Assembly: GCF_945957355.1 (NCBI RefSeq) | Contig: NZ_CAMFKM010000001.1 | Coordinates: 434,001 to 498,000 of the forward strand | Direction of reading: 5' to 3' | Source: an uncultured Reyranella sp. | Lineage (GTDB): Bacteria; Pseudomonadota; Alphaproteobacteria; Reyranellales; Reyranellaceae | Length of the DNA: 64,000 nucleotides | Shown: positions 25,083-33,621 of the stretch, one piece after another | How the letters are laid out: every line of letters starts with the position of its first letter | Numbering within the stretch: position 1 is the first letter of the stretch | Program-made: the position numbers and the translations under genes | Notes under the pieces: generated by a model | Database searches by the model: none | What the model was told of the DNA's origin: nothing | Seen by the model: the letters and a program-made list of their open reading frames with translations, nothing else

Positions 25083-26044
25083 CCGGCGCGGAAGCGCGCC
25101 AGGTTCTCGAGGAAGATGCCGAAGATCGCCTCGTTCTGGCCGAGCGAATGGCTGGCCGTGTGCGGCGACACGATCACATTGGGCAGGTCCCACAACGGCG
25201 ATGCCGGATCGAGCGGCTCGCGCTCGAACACGTCGAGATAGGCGCCGGCCAGTCGGCCACCCTGCAACGCCGCAATGATGTCCTTCTCCACCGCGACCTC
25301 GCCGCGCGAGACGTTGATCAGGTGCGCCCCCTCGGGCATCGCGGCGAAGGCCGCGGCGTTGGCGATGCCGCGCGTCACCGGCGAGGCCGGGCAGCACAGG
25401 ATCAGCCAGTCGGCCTGCGGCAGCACCTCGTGCAACTGCTCGTAGGCCACGACCCTCTCGCATGGCTCCACCGGTTCGGCGGTCCGGCGCACGCCGATCG
25501 TGCGCATACCCAGCATCGCGAGCAGCGACGCGATGTTGCGGCCGATCGGGCCCATACCGACGATCACCGCACATTGCCCCGCGAGATCGCGCGGCGAACG
25601 CTCAGCCAGGCGCGGCTCCCAGGCATGGCGGCGCTGGGCGTCGGCCAGTAGCGGGAACCGCCGGTTGATCGCGATCACGGCGCCGAGCGTGCTGTGCGCC
25701 ACGGTGATCGCCGTGGCGCCCGAGGCGGTCGTCACCTTGACGCCCCGCGCCCGCAGCTCGCGATAGATCGGGCGCTCGGCGCCGGCCAGATGGATCTGCA
25801 GCCACTTGAGGTTCGGCGACTTTCGCACCACCGCGTCGAAGCCCTGCAGTTCGGGCGTCGGATTGGCCGGGCTGGACTTGCCCGTGACCTCGCGGGTCAT
25901 GAAGGCGATGTCGGCGGCGCTGGGACCCTCGGCCGCCAGCGCCTCCTCGGCGGTCAGGAAAGACAACGTGCCCGGCGGCACGGCGGCCGCGATGCGCTCG
26001 CCCCAGATACGCTGCGCATGGGACGACAGCAGAAGCGTGATCAT
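25046..26044 (-). CDS. D-2-hydroxyacid dehydrogenase
   Basis: 332-residue NAD(P)-dependent oxidoreductase that interconverts 2-hydroxy acids and 2-keto acids. The Rossmann motif VGMGPIGRNIASLLAMLG lies near the middle, followed by LINVSRGEVAVEKD and VSPHTASHS with the catalytic His. The catalytic Arg is in NVSRG and the acidic partner in LDVFEREPL. The ATG at 26044 gives the family N-terminus. The gene is divergent from the GST gene (53-bp gap) and overlaps the GTPase gene tail to tail by 37 bp. Confidence 0.9.
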   Translation of the reverse strand: MITLLLSSHAQRIWGERIAAAVPPGTLSFLTAEEALAAEGPSAADIAFMTREVTGKSSPANPTPELQGFDAVVRKSPNLKWLQIHLAGAERPIYRELRARGVKVTTASGATAITVAHSTLGAVIAINRRFPLLADAQRRHAWEPRLAERSPRDLAGQCAVIVGMGPIGRNIASLLAMLGMRTIGVRRTAEPVEPCERVVAYEQLHEVLPQADWLILCCPASPVTRGIANAAAFAAMPEGAHLINVSRGEVAVEKDIIAALQGGRLAGAYLDVFEREPLDPASPLWDLPNVIVSPHTASHSLGQNEAIFGIFLENLARFRAGQALRNDVDNLG

Positions 26045-26097
26045 GGCGGCAGGATAACCGACCCTCGACCACGATGACAGGCGTGGTACGGTCACTC

Positions 26098-26661
26098 ATG
26101 CTCACGCTCTATTGCTCGCCTGGCTCAAGCTCCATGGCCGTCCACATCGCCCTCCATGAGGTCGGAGCCTCTTTCGACAAGCACGCGGTCTCGGTGCCGC
26201 GCAAGGAAACGCGCACGCCCGGGTTCCTGGCCGTGAATCCCGTCGGCAAGGTCCCGGTACTGATGATCGACGGCCGCCCGCTCACCGAGGTGGCCGGCAT
26301 CCTCTACTACCTCGCCCGCACCTACCCCGCGGCCAACCTCCTGCCGGCGGGCGACATCGAGGCCGAGGCGCAGGCCATCTCCTGGATGTCCTACGTCGCC
26401 TCGACGATCCATCCGGCGATCCGGCAGGGCGTCGCCGAGGCGCGCGAGCTCTACGCCGTGGCCGACAGGCGCCTGGGCGACCGCACATGGATCCTGGGCG
26501 ATCGCTACTCGATCGCCGACATTCACCTGTTCCGCGTCTACTGGCGCTTCCGCGACCAGCTCGAGCGCAAGCCCGGCGACTTCCCCGCGCTCGAAGCCCA
26601 CCATGCCCGCATGCTGGAACGGCCGGCGGTCAAGAAGACGATCGAGATCGAGAAGGGCTAA
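26098..26661 (+). CDS. Glutathione S-transferase
   Basis: 187-residue cytosolic GST. The thioredoxin-like N-terminal domain starts MLTLYCSPGSSSMAVHIAL with a Ser in the glutathione-activating region, continues with NPVGKVPVLMIDG (cis-Pro) and LTEVAGILYYLA. The C-terminal helical domain contains the N-capping motif YSIADIHLFRVYW. A second ATG eight codons upstream is possible, but the chosen start matches the family. Substrate unknown. Confidence 0.9.
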   Translation: MLTLYCSPGSSSMAVHIALHEVGASFDKHAVSVPRKETRTPGFLAVNPVGKVPVLMIDGRPLTEVAGILYYLARTYPAANLLPAGDIEAEAQAISWMSYVASTIHPAIRQGVAEARELYAVADRRLGDRTWILGDRYSIADIHLFRVYWRFRDQLERKPGDFPALEAHHARMLERPAVKKTIEIEKG

Positions 26662-26687
26662 GCGCGCTCCGCTGAACGGCTTCGTCG

Positions 26688-29030
26688 CTACCCCCCGTTC
26701 AACGCCCGCCAGACCTTTTCCGGCGTGGCCGGCATGTCGATGTGCTTGCCGCCCAGCGCATCGACGATGGCGTTCATGATCGACGGCAGGGCGCCCGCAC
26801 AGCCCGCCTCGCCGCAGCCTTTCACGCCGAGCGTATTGGTCTTCGCCGGCACGGGATGGCTCTGGATCGTGAAGCTCGGCGCATCCTGCGCCCGGGGCAG
26901 CGCGTAGTCGGTGAAGGAGCCGGTCAGCAGCTGGCCCTGCTCGTCGTAGACGGTGCGCTCCATGATCGCCTGGCCGAGTCCCTGCACGACGCCGCCATGC
27001 GCCTGGCCCTCGACCAGCAGCGGATTGATGACCGTGCCGAAGTCGTTGACCATGAAGTAGCGCACCAGCTCGATCGTGCCGGTCTCGGGATCGACCTCGA
27101 CCTCGCAGACGTGACAGCCGTTGGGGAAGGACGAGGGCGGCGTGTCCGAGACATGCGCGACGTCGAGCGTCTGCGGCACGTCCTCCGGCAGCGCCAGCCC
27201 GTCGTGCAGCTTCTGCGCCAGTTCGAGGATGCCGATGCTGCGATCCGTGCCGGCGATCTTGAAGCGGCCCTTCTCGAATTCCATGTCGGCCACCGACGCT
27301 TCGAGCACATGCGCGGCGATCTGCTTGCCCTGGTCGATGACCTTCTTGCTGGCTTCGAGGAAGGCTTCCGCGCCCACCAGCGCCGAGCGCGAACCGCCGG
27401 TGCCGCCGCCCGCCTTGAGCTGGTCGCTGTCGCCCTGCAGCAGCTTGAAGCGCTCGAAGGGAATGCCCAGCAGGCCGGTCAACACCTGGGCGAAGGCCGA
27501 GGCATGGCCCTGGCCATAGTCGAGCGTGCCGCTCAGCATGGTGACGTCGCCATCGGGCTCGAAGCGGATGCCGCCATGCTCCTTGCCGGCCGGCGCCGTC
27601 ACTTCGAGATAGCTGCCGACGCCGCGCCCGCGCAGCTTGCCGCGTTTGGCGCTCTCTTCCTTGCGGGCCGCGAAGCCTTCCCAGTCGGAGAGCTGCAGCG
27701 TCTCGTCGAGGATGGCGCGGAACTCGCCGGAATCGTAGAGATTGTTGGCCGGCGACTTGTACGGCATCTGCTCCGGCGCGATGTGATTGCGCCGGCGCAG
27801 CTCGATGGCGTCGATGCCCATCTCGCGCGCCGCCGTGTCGATCAGGCGCTCCATGAAATAGTTGCCCTCGGGACGGCCCGCGCCGCGATAGGCCGCGACC
27901 GGCGTGCAGTTGGTGAAGACGATCTTCGAGTTCACCTCCATCGCCGGCGTCCTATAGACGTCGATCAGGTTCTTCACCGCATTCGTCGTGGCCGGCATCG
28001 GCGGATAGATGTAGGCGCCGGCATTGCCGTAGCCGGTGAGCCGCACGGCGAGGAATTTGCCGTCCCTGTCGAGCGCCAGTTCGGCGACGCGCTCATGGTC
28101 GCGGCCGTGATGATCCGACAGGAAGCTCTCGGAGCGCTCGTCGGTCCACTTCACCGGCCGGCCGAGCTTCTTCGCCGCCAGCAGCAGCGGGCCATATTCC
28201 GGATAGGGCGGCGCCTTCATGCCGAACGAGCCGCCGACATTGCCGGTCAGTACATGGAGCTTGTCCGGCGTGACCTTGAGCACGTCGTTGGCCAGCCCGC
28301 CGCGCAAACCGAACACGCCCTGGCAGCCAACGTTCAACACCCAGCGGTCCTTCGCCATGTCGTAGGAGCCGATCGCCGAGCGCGGCTCCATCGCGTTGAC
28401 CACGATGCGCTGGGAATCGATCTCGAGCCGCGTGACATGGGCGGCTTCGGCAAAAGCCTTCGCGACGGCCTCCGCATCGCCGAAGTGGAAGTCGAGCACG
28501 AGATTGCCCGGCGCTTCGGCATGGATCTGCGGCGCCCCGTCGGCCAGCGCCGCCTCGGGACTGGTCACGGCCGGCAGTTCGTCGATGTCGAGCATCACGG
28601 CTTCCGCGGCGTCCTTCGCCTGGACCGCCGTCTCCGCGACGACCATGGCCACCACCTCGCCCACGAAGCGCACCTTGCCCTTCGCCAGCGGCCAGCGCGG
28701 CGGCCGCTTCATCGGCGAGCCGTCCCGCTGCGGAAGGTTAAGGGGGCACACCAGCGGACCGAAGCCCGCCTCGTCGAGATCGGCGGCCGTCAGGATCGCC
28801 AGAACGCCCGGCATCCCCTTGGCCTCGGACGTGTCGATGCCCTTCAGCACGCCGTGCGCGTTTCGGCTGCGCACCATCACCGCATGGGCCTGGCCCGGAA
28901 GATTGATGTCGTCGGTGTAACGGCCCTCGCCCCGCAGGAGGGTCGGGTCTTCCTTACGGGCCACCGGCTGGCCGACGCCGAACTTCACGAAGGCGAGGCT
29001 GTCGTCGAACGTGTCCATGCGCATACTCAC
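26688..29030 (-). CDS. Molybdenum hydroxylase, large molybdopterin-binding subunit (CoxL/XDH family)
   Basis: 780-residue catalytic subunit of a xanthine dehydrogenase-type hydroxylase. N-terminal RKEDPTLLRGEGRYTDDINLPG, the active-site loop AYRGAGRPEGN (form II rather than the CO-dehydrogenase Cys loop), and GVKGCGEAG with the catalytic Glu near the C-terminus are all present. The enzyme normally needs an FeS and an FAD subunit; neither gene is adjacent. The start is uncertain: GTG at 29030 has AGGA nine bases upstream, but that box lies in a palindromic repeat; ATG codons follow at 29024 and 29018. It is the last gene of a minus-strand group with the NIPSNAP and enolase-superfamily genes. 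Confidence 0.92.
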   Translation of the reverse strand: MSMRMDTFDDSLAFVKFGVGQPVARKEDPTLLRGEGRYTDDINLPGQAHAVMVRSRNAHGVLKGIDTSEAKGMPGVLAILTAADLDEAGFGPLVCPLNLPQRDGSPMKRPPRWPLAKGKVRFVGEVVAMVVAETAVQAKDAAEAVMLDIDELPAVTSPEAALADGAPQIHAEAPGNLVLDFHFGDAEAVAKAFAEAAHVTRLEIDSQRIVVNAMEPRSAIGSYDMAKDRWVLNVGCQGVFGLRGGLANDVLKVTPDKLHVLTGNVGGSFGMKAPPYPEYGPLLLAAKKLGRPVKWTDERSESFLSDHHGRDHERVAELALDRDGKFLAVRLTGYGNAGAYIYPPMPATTNAVKNLIDVYRTPAMEVNSKIVFTNCTPVAAYRGAGRPEGNYFMERLIDTAAREMGIDAIELRRRNHIAPEQMPYKSPANNLYDSGEFRAILDETLQLSDWEGFAARKEESAKRGKLRGRGVGSYLEVTAPAGKEHGGIRFEPDGDVTMLSGTLDYGQGHASAFAQVLTGLLGIPFERFKLLQGDSDQLKAGGGTGGSRSALVGAEAFLEASKKVIDQGKQIAAHVLEASVADMEFEKGRFKIAGTDRSIGILELAQKLHDGLALPEDVPQTLDVAHVSDTPPSSFPNGCHVCEVEVDPETGTIELVRYFMVNDFGTVINPLLVEGQAHGGVVQGLGQAIMERTVYDEQGQLLTGSFTDYALPRAQDAPSFTIQSHPVPAKTNTLGVKGCGEAGCAGALPSIMNAIVDALGGKHIDMPATPEKVWRALNGG

Positions 29031-29036
29031 AAAAAA

Positions 29037-29082
29037 TCATCCTGAGCCGCAGGCGAAGGATCCTTCGCTGCGCTCAGGATGA
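29037..29082. repeat. Palindromic intergenic repeat overlapping the leader of a molybdenum hydroxylase gene
   Basis: Near-perfect palindrome: 29037-29060 (TCATCCTGAG...GCGAAGGA) against 29061-29082 (TCCTTCGC...CTCAGGATGA), with two unpaired bases in the left arm and no loop. Its words match those in the repeat at 19736-19845. It lies between the NIPSNAP gene stop and the molybdenum hydroxylase start, and its end supplies the only Shine-Dalgarno-like AGGA for the GTG start. Confidence 0.7.
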
Positions 29083-29096
29083 CAATTACTTCGTTG

Positions 29097-29735
29097 CTAT
29101 TTCAGCGGCGAGTAGTTGGTCGGCAGCAACAGCGTCGAATGCATCTCCTGCAGCTTGGCCGGACCCTTGGCGAGATAGGCCTGCCACGCCGGGTCCTTCA
29201 TGGCCGCGGCGCGGGCCTCGAAGCGCTCCTGCAGGTTCTTGTAGCGCCAGAGGTGGATCCACTCGTTGGGCTGCGGGAACTCGCCGGTCCAGGCGCCCCA
29301 GATCGGCGAGTACTTCTCGCGCGCCGCCTGGACTTCCTTGAAGTCCTTGCCGTACTGCACCGCGCCGCCCAGGCCGCAGCGATAGATGCGCAGCTCGTAG
29401 ACGTTGCCGGTCGTGCCGTCGTCCGGCCGGATGTCGACCACGGCGTTCATCAGGCGCAGGTCCTGGCGCACGACGCACGTGCGCACGATCGGGAGATACT
29501 TCTCGGTCCAGTCCTTGTTCTTCTGCAGCTCGGTGCGCAGGCGCGTGCGCTCCTCGTAGCTGTCGTACTTCCACAGGTGCCAGATCTGGTTCAGCGCGCC
29601 GAACTCCGACGTCCAGTAGCCGTGGTTGACGCCGTAGTTGTTGCCGCGCGCCGGGCGGCCGATCGTCTCGGCGGCCTTGAGATATTCCGGCATCTTGCCG
29701 GGCGCCAGCGTGTAGGTGCGAAACTCGTAGACCAT
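29097..29735 (-). CDS. NIPSNAP-family protein
   Basis: 212-residue protein with two tandem NIPSNAP-type ferredoxin-like domains. Copy one begins MVYEFRTYTLAPGKMPEYL and contains LNQIWHLWKYDSYEER; copy two begins NVYELRIYRCGLGG and contains NEWIHLWRYKNLQER. AGAGGA lies before the ATG. The gene starts 14 bp after the enolase-superfamily gene on the same strand and is followed by the molybdenum hydroxylase gene. In bacteria such proteins often sit in catabolic operons; their biochemical role is not established. Confidence 0.88.
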   Translation of the reverse strand: MVYEFRTYTLAPGKMPEYLKAAETIGRPARGNNYGVNHGYWTSEFGALNQIWHLWKYDSYEERTRLRTELQKNKDWTEKYLPIVRTCVVRQDLRLMNAVVDIRPDDGTTGNVYELRIYRCGLGGAVQYGKDFKEVQAAREKYSPIWGAWTGEFPQPNEWIHLWRYKNLQERFEARAAAMKDPAWQAYLAKGPAKLQEMHSTLLLPTNYSPLK

Positions 29736-29749
29736 CTTTTTGAGTCCTC

Positions 29750-30934
29750 TCAGGGATGCGGGTTCTTCGGCGGATGTGCCTTCACCGCCTCCTCGTTGAT
29801 GTCGGCGCCCCAGCCGGGCCGGGTGGGCACGATCAGTTCGCCATTCTGGATCACCGGCGGGTGAGTCACCAGATCGTCCTTCCACGGCACGTCGTCGATA
29901 TCGATTTCCATGATGCGGAAGTTCGGCATGGCGGCGCAGAGATGCGCGCTCATCAGCGTCGACATGTGGCCGTAGAAGTTATGCGGCGCGCAGTTGATCT
30001 CGTAGGCCTCGGCCATCGACGCGATCTTCAGCGACTCCGCGAGCCCATTCCACGGCACGTCGATGATCGACACGTCGATCGATCGGTTCTCGAAGTAGGG
30101 CCGGAACTGGCGGCGGCCGAACAGCGATTCGCAGGAGGCGATGGGCATCGAGGCGCGGTCGCGGATCAGGCGCAAGCCCTCCGGATCGTAGGAATCGATT
30201 TCCATCCAGAAGAGATTGTAGGGCTCGCAGGCCCGCGCGACCTTGATATAGCCCTCGGTCTTGAAGTTGAAGTTGGTGTCCAGAAGGATCCCCATCTCGT
30301 GGCCGGCGCCCTGGCGGAAGGCCGCCAGCCCGTCGGAGATCGCACCCAGCACGGCGCCGTCGGCATTCAGTTCGGGCCCGCCGGGGCTGCGGCCGAAGCC
30401 CGGCTGGTACATGTTCGGCGGATCGAGATCGAAGCGGAAGATGTTGGTCTTCAGCGCCTTGAAGCCACGCTCCTTCACATGCCGGCCGAGCGTCACGAGG
30501 TCGTCGAGCGAGCGCACCGGCTCGACACCCATGACCTCGGCATTGCGGAACCGGTAGCTGCCGCAATGCGACCAGTAGAGCGGCAGCCGATCGCGCACCG
30601 GCCCGCCGAACAGCTCGCAGACCGGGATGCCCAGTGCCTTGGCCTTCACGTCGATCAGGGCATTCTCGATCGCGGCCATCGCCTGCTGGTTGATGCCACC
30701 CGGCGCCTGGCGCGTGATCGCATAGAGCGTCGACATGATGCGCTCGACGGGACGCGGATCCTGGCCGATCAGCCCCTGCGCCATGCGCCGGATCACGGCG
30801 GTGAGACCGGCGCTGCCATAGCCTTCGTTGTATTCCGACCAGCCGACCAGCCCGTCGTCGGTCGTGACCTTGAGAAACGAAAAGTCGCGCCAGCCGGCGT
30901 CGCAATGGAGATCCTCGATCCTGGCGATTTTCAT
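29750..30934 (-). CDS. Mandelate racemase/muconate lactonizing enzyme family protein
   Basis: 394-residue enolase-superfamily enzyme, a Mg-dependent racemase, dehydratase or cycloisomerase that abstracts a proton alpha to a carboxylate. The capping domain has the GLVGWSEYNEGYG and AMAAIENALIDVKAKALG signatures; the barrel has KTNIFRFDLD (catalytic-lysine strand), DTNFNF and MEIDSYDPEGL (metal ligands) and ASCESLFGRRQF (third acidic ligand). The ATG at 30934 follows GGGAGGAAAA. It leads a minus-strand group with the NIPSNAP gene. The specific sugar acid or aromatic acid substrate cannot be assigned. Confidence 0.9.
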   Translation of the reverse strand: MKIARIEDLHCDAGWRDFSFLKVTTDDGLVGWSEYNEGYGSAGLTAVIRRMAQGLIGQDPRPVERIMSTLYAITRQAPGGINQQAMAAIENALIDVKAKALGIPVCELFGGPVRDRLPLYWSHCGSYRFRNAEVMGVEPVRSLDDLVTLGRHVKERGFKALKTNIFRFDLDPPNMYQPGFGRSPGGPELNADGAVLGAISDGLAAFRQGAGHEMGILLDTNFNFKTEGYIKVARACEPYNLFWMEIDSYDPEGLRLIRDRASMPIASCESLFGRRQFRPYFENRSIDVSIIDVPWNGLAESLKIASMAEAYEINCAPHNFYGHMSTLMSAHLCAAMPNFRIMEIDIDDVPWKDDLVTHPPVIQNGELIVPTRPGWGADINEEAVKAHPPKNPHP

Positions 30935-31014
30935 GATTTTTCCTCCCGCGGAGCCTGGAGCATAGACTAGGCGGCAACGACGGCGGGACGAAACAATGCT
31001 CTTGCCGGCAGTCC

Positions 31015-31803
31015 TCAGACGGTCCGAATGGTGCCCCCATCGATGACGAATTCGGCGCCGTGGATGGCGGCGGCGCGATCGGAAGCCAGGTAGGCGATGA
31101 GGTCGGCGACCTCACAGGGCTCGGCCGCGCGCCCGATCGGGATGCCGCCCAGGCTGTCGAGGACGACTTGCCGCGCCTCCTCGATCGTTCCGCCATTGGC
31201 CGCCTGCAGGCGCTTCAACAGGTCGACGGACGACTCGGTCATGATCCAGCCGGGGGACACTGTGTTGACCCGCACCCCCTTCGGCCCGAGTTCCTTCGAG
31301 ATCGATTTGCTGTAGGTTCTGAGCGCGGCCTTGGCGCTGGCGTAGGCGGTGGTCGCTTCGGGAAGAGGCAGGACCGACTGGATCGAGGTGACGTGCACCA
31401 CCCTGCCGGTGCCCCGTTCGACCATCTGCGGGATGAGAAGCCGGTCAAGGCGGACCGTGGCGAGAAGGTTCAGGTTCAGCTCGGCGAGCCAGTGATCGTC
31501 CGTCAGGGCAACGAAGCCGCCGCCCGGCGAGGGCGAGCCGCCAATCACATGGGCCAGGATATCGACGCCACCCATGTCCTCGAGCGCGGCCCTGGCCAGG
31601 ATTTCTCCGCCCTCGGCCGTCGTCAGGTCCGCTTGCACGAACTCGACGCCGTCGATGGGCTCAGCGCTTCCCCGGGCGGCGGTGATCACCGCGGCGCCGC
31701 CGGCCAGGAAGCGGTCGACGGTGGCGCGGCCCAGACCCTTGGTGCCGCCGCTGACGAGCACGCGCTTTCCCGCGAACTCCGTGGGATCAGCCTTGATGGT
31801 CAT
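31015..31803 (-). CDS. SDR-family oxidoreductase
   Basis: 262-residue short-chain dehydrogenase. The cofactor motif reads SGGTKGLG, slightly off the usual TGxxxGxG; the catalytic Ser is in HVTSIQS and the Tyr-Lys pair in TAYASAKAAL. NTVSPGWIMTE and the C-terminal GAEFVIDGGTIRT are standard. Its ATG overlaps the stop of the SnoaL-like gene (ATGA), so the two are translationally coupled. A divergent LysR gene probably controls both. Confidence 0.92.
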   Translation of the reverse strand: MTIKADPTEFAGKRVLVSGGTKGLGRATVDRFLAGGAAVITAARGSAEPIDGVEFVQADLTTAEGGEILARAALEDMGGVDILAHVIGGSPSPGGGFVALTDDHWLAELNLNLLATVRLDRLLIPQMVERGTGRVVHVTSIQSVLPLPEATTAYASAKAALRTYSKSISKELGPKGVRVNTVSPGWIMTESSVDLLKRLQAANGGTIEEARQVVLDSLGGIPIGRAAEPCEVADLIAYLASDRAAAIHGAEFVIDGGTIRTV

Positions 31804-32129
31804 ATCGTGATCTCCAGGGCTTTGATCACGTCGTGTTCGAGCGTGAAGCGATAGGTGAAGCGGATCGGGCTGCCCTTGAAGTCGCCATGGGCAGGTCCTT
31901 CGACCACGACCTGACCGTTCTCGTGGCGAACAGTGTCCGGCGTGAAGATGGCCTTGACCGCAATCACCTCGTCTTCAAACAGGGTGCGCAGCCTGGCGTG
32001 GCCTTCGTGGCGCTTTCCGTTGTCCACGATGACCGCATCGGCGGCGAAGGGCTTCAGCATTCCGTCCACATCGAGCCCCGCGTTGGCCTCGACATAGTCG
32101 GCTATGGGTTTGGGTAGTTCGATCGGCAT
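31800..32129 (-). CDS. SnoaL/NTF2-like protein
   Basis: 109-residue small alpha+beta-barrel protein. It begins MPIELPKPIADYVEANAGLDVDGMLKPFAADAVIVDNG, the typical opening helices and strand of SnoaL-like folds, and ends with GSPIRFTYRFTLEHDVIKALEI. Such proteins act as isomerases, cyclases or binding proteins. AAGGAGC lies before the ATG. It overlaps the SDR gene by four bases and faces the LysR gene, so a small reductive or isomerase pathway is likely (inference). Confidence 0.85.
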   Translation of the reverse strand: MPIELPKPIADYVEANAGLDVDGMLKPFAADAVIVDNGKRHEGHARLRTLFEDEVIAVKAIFTPDTVRHENGQVVVEGPAHGDFKGSPIRFTYRFTLEHDVIKALEITI

Positions 32130-32225
32130 CGCTCGGCTCCTTGAAGTGAGGAGATTGATTTAGAAGGAGCGATCACTCACGATAATCGGGGCAAACCGAC
32201 ATGCGATGTTGCGAAAATCAGGACA

Positions 32226-33125
32226 ATGGCGAATCACGGTCTGATCGAATTTGATGCCGTTCTCGCCATTGCCCGGCGCGGATCGTTCCGGGCAGCGGCG
32301 CAGGAACTTGGCCTGTCGACCACCGCCCTGAGCAACCTCATCGGCAAGCTGGAACGCCGGCTCGGCGTCCGACTGTTCAATCGCACCACGCGCAGTGTTT
32401 CCCTGACGGATGCCGGACGAACCTTCGTCGATCAGGTCGGTCCTGCAGTACGCACCCTGCACGATGCGATGGGCGCCGCCCGCTCGCAGCAGGAAACCCC
32501 ATCCGGGACCCTTCGGATCAATGCCTTCGCGACAGGGGCGCGGGAGGTGCTTGGTCCACTCCTCTTGAAGTTCCTGCGGCGCTATCCGCAAGTTCACATC
32601 GATCTCGTCACCGAGGGCCGGATCGTGGACATCGTCGCCGAAGGCTTCGATCTCGGCCTGAGGAGCGCCGACCTGGTGCCGAGCGACATGATTGCCATTC
32701 CCGTCGGTCCTCCCCGTCGCTTTGCCGTGGTCGCATCGCCCGACTATTTCAAAACCAACGGCAAGCCCCGCGTGCCTCCCGACCTGCTACGCCACGCATG
32801 CCTCCGCATCCGACTGCCGAATGGCACGCTGCATCGCTGGCAATTCGAAAAGAACGGGCGGCCCGTCCAGATCGACGTTCAAGGGCCCATCACGCTGGAC
32901 GAGGCCAGCCTCTCGCGCATCGCGGTGCTCCACCATGTCGGCATCGGCTACTTCATGGAGTCCGATGTGCTCGAAGACGTCGAGGCGGGACGTCTCGTCC
33001 GGGTCCTGGAGGACTGGACGCCGCTGCTGGCACCGCTCTGTCTGTACTATCCTGGCCGGCGCAATCACTCGGCCGCGTTCAAGGCGTTGATCGACATGGC
33101 GCATGGCCGTGGCCACGACAAGTGA
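32226..33125 (+). CDS. LysR-family transcriptional regulator
   Basis: 299-residue LTTR. The N-terminal winged helix-turn-helix reads [43 protein letters not shown]; residues about 90-290 form the periplasmic-binding-protein-like effector domain. The gene is divergent from the SnoaL/SDR operon across 96 bp, the standard arrangement for autoregulation and control of the neighbour. A TCGG-N6-CCGA inverted repeat (32186-32199) in this gap is a weak operator candidate. Confidence 0.92.
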   Translation: MANHGLIEFDAVLAIARRGSFRAAAQELGLSTTALSNLIGKLERRLGVRLFNRTTRSVSLTDAGRTFVDQVGPAVRTLHDAMGAARSQQETPSGTLRINAFATGAREVLGPLLLKFLRRYPQVHIDLVTEGRIVDIVAEGFDLGLRSADLVPSDMIAIPVGPPRRFAVVASPDYFKTNGKPRVPPDLLRHACLRIRLPNGTLHRWQFEKNGRPVQIDVQGPITLDEASLSRIAVLHHVGIGYFMESDVLEDVEAGRLVRVLEDWTPLLAPLCLYYPGRRNHSAAFKALIDMAHGRGHDK

Positions 33126-33255
33126 TGTGGATATCGCGAGGAACAGTGTCGACGGAAGTCTCTCCGATCTGACATAGGGTGGAGCAGCGCGCCATGAAGT
33201 CGAATGCGCGGTGCGCTGCAACTCGCAGCAGTCGTGAGCCACCCAGGAGTCGCTG

Positions 33256-33507
33256 ATGTCTACGCCTTCCGTTCCGGACAACCGTGCACGCGCTTTCTGC
33301 GCCGCTCTGGCGGAAGAGACGCCTGGCATGTCGGCCGGCTCCTGGCGGATGCTCGATACCGTCGCGTCGCGCATGCGTCTCGGCTTCTTCGAAGCGGAGG
33401 CCATCGCGAAGGATTGCGCGCGACGTGGATGGACACAGCTCGCCGCCGATACGGTCCGGCTCAAGGAAGAAGGCCGGGCCGTCGTCCTCCAGGGGCGGCG
33501 CGCCTAG
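33256..33507 (+). CDS. Small hypothetical protein (83 residues)
   Basis: Soluble, mainly helical protein with no signal or membrane segment. The ATG at 33256 has AGGAG six bases upstream. The sequence EAIAKDCARRGW followed by LKEEG suggests a compact helical bundle, but I recognise no family. It stands alone between the LysR gene and the coiled-coil membrane protein gene. Confidence 0.6.
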   Translation: MSTPSVPDNRARAFCAALAEETPGMSAGSWRMLDTVASRMRLGFFEAEAIAKDCARRGWTQLAADTVRLKEEGRAVVLQGRRA

Positions 33508-33621
33508 ATAGCGCAGTTCCCTCCTCGACAGGGGGTCACGCCTCCCATTTGTCACGACGATTCACCAGCCGGCGGCGATTTGCCGATTGTTAATCGAGCG
33601 CGGGGAGAGCACGGGCTTGGC

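Noticed and set aside
32186..32199. TCGG-N6-CCGA in the LysR/SnoaL divergent region as a LysR operator
   Set aside because: The arms are only four bases long and the spacing is off the T-N11-A pattern, so it is mentioned with the LysR gene only as a weak candidate.
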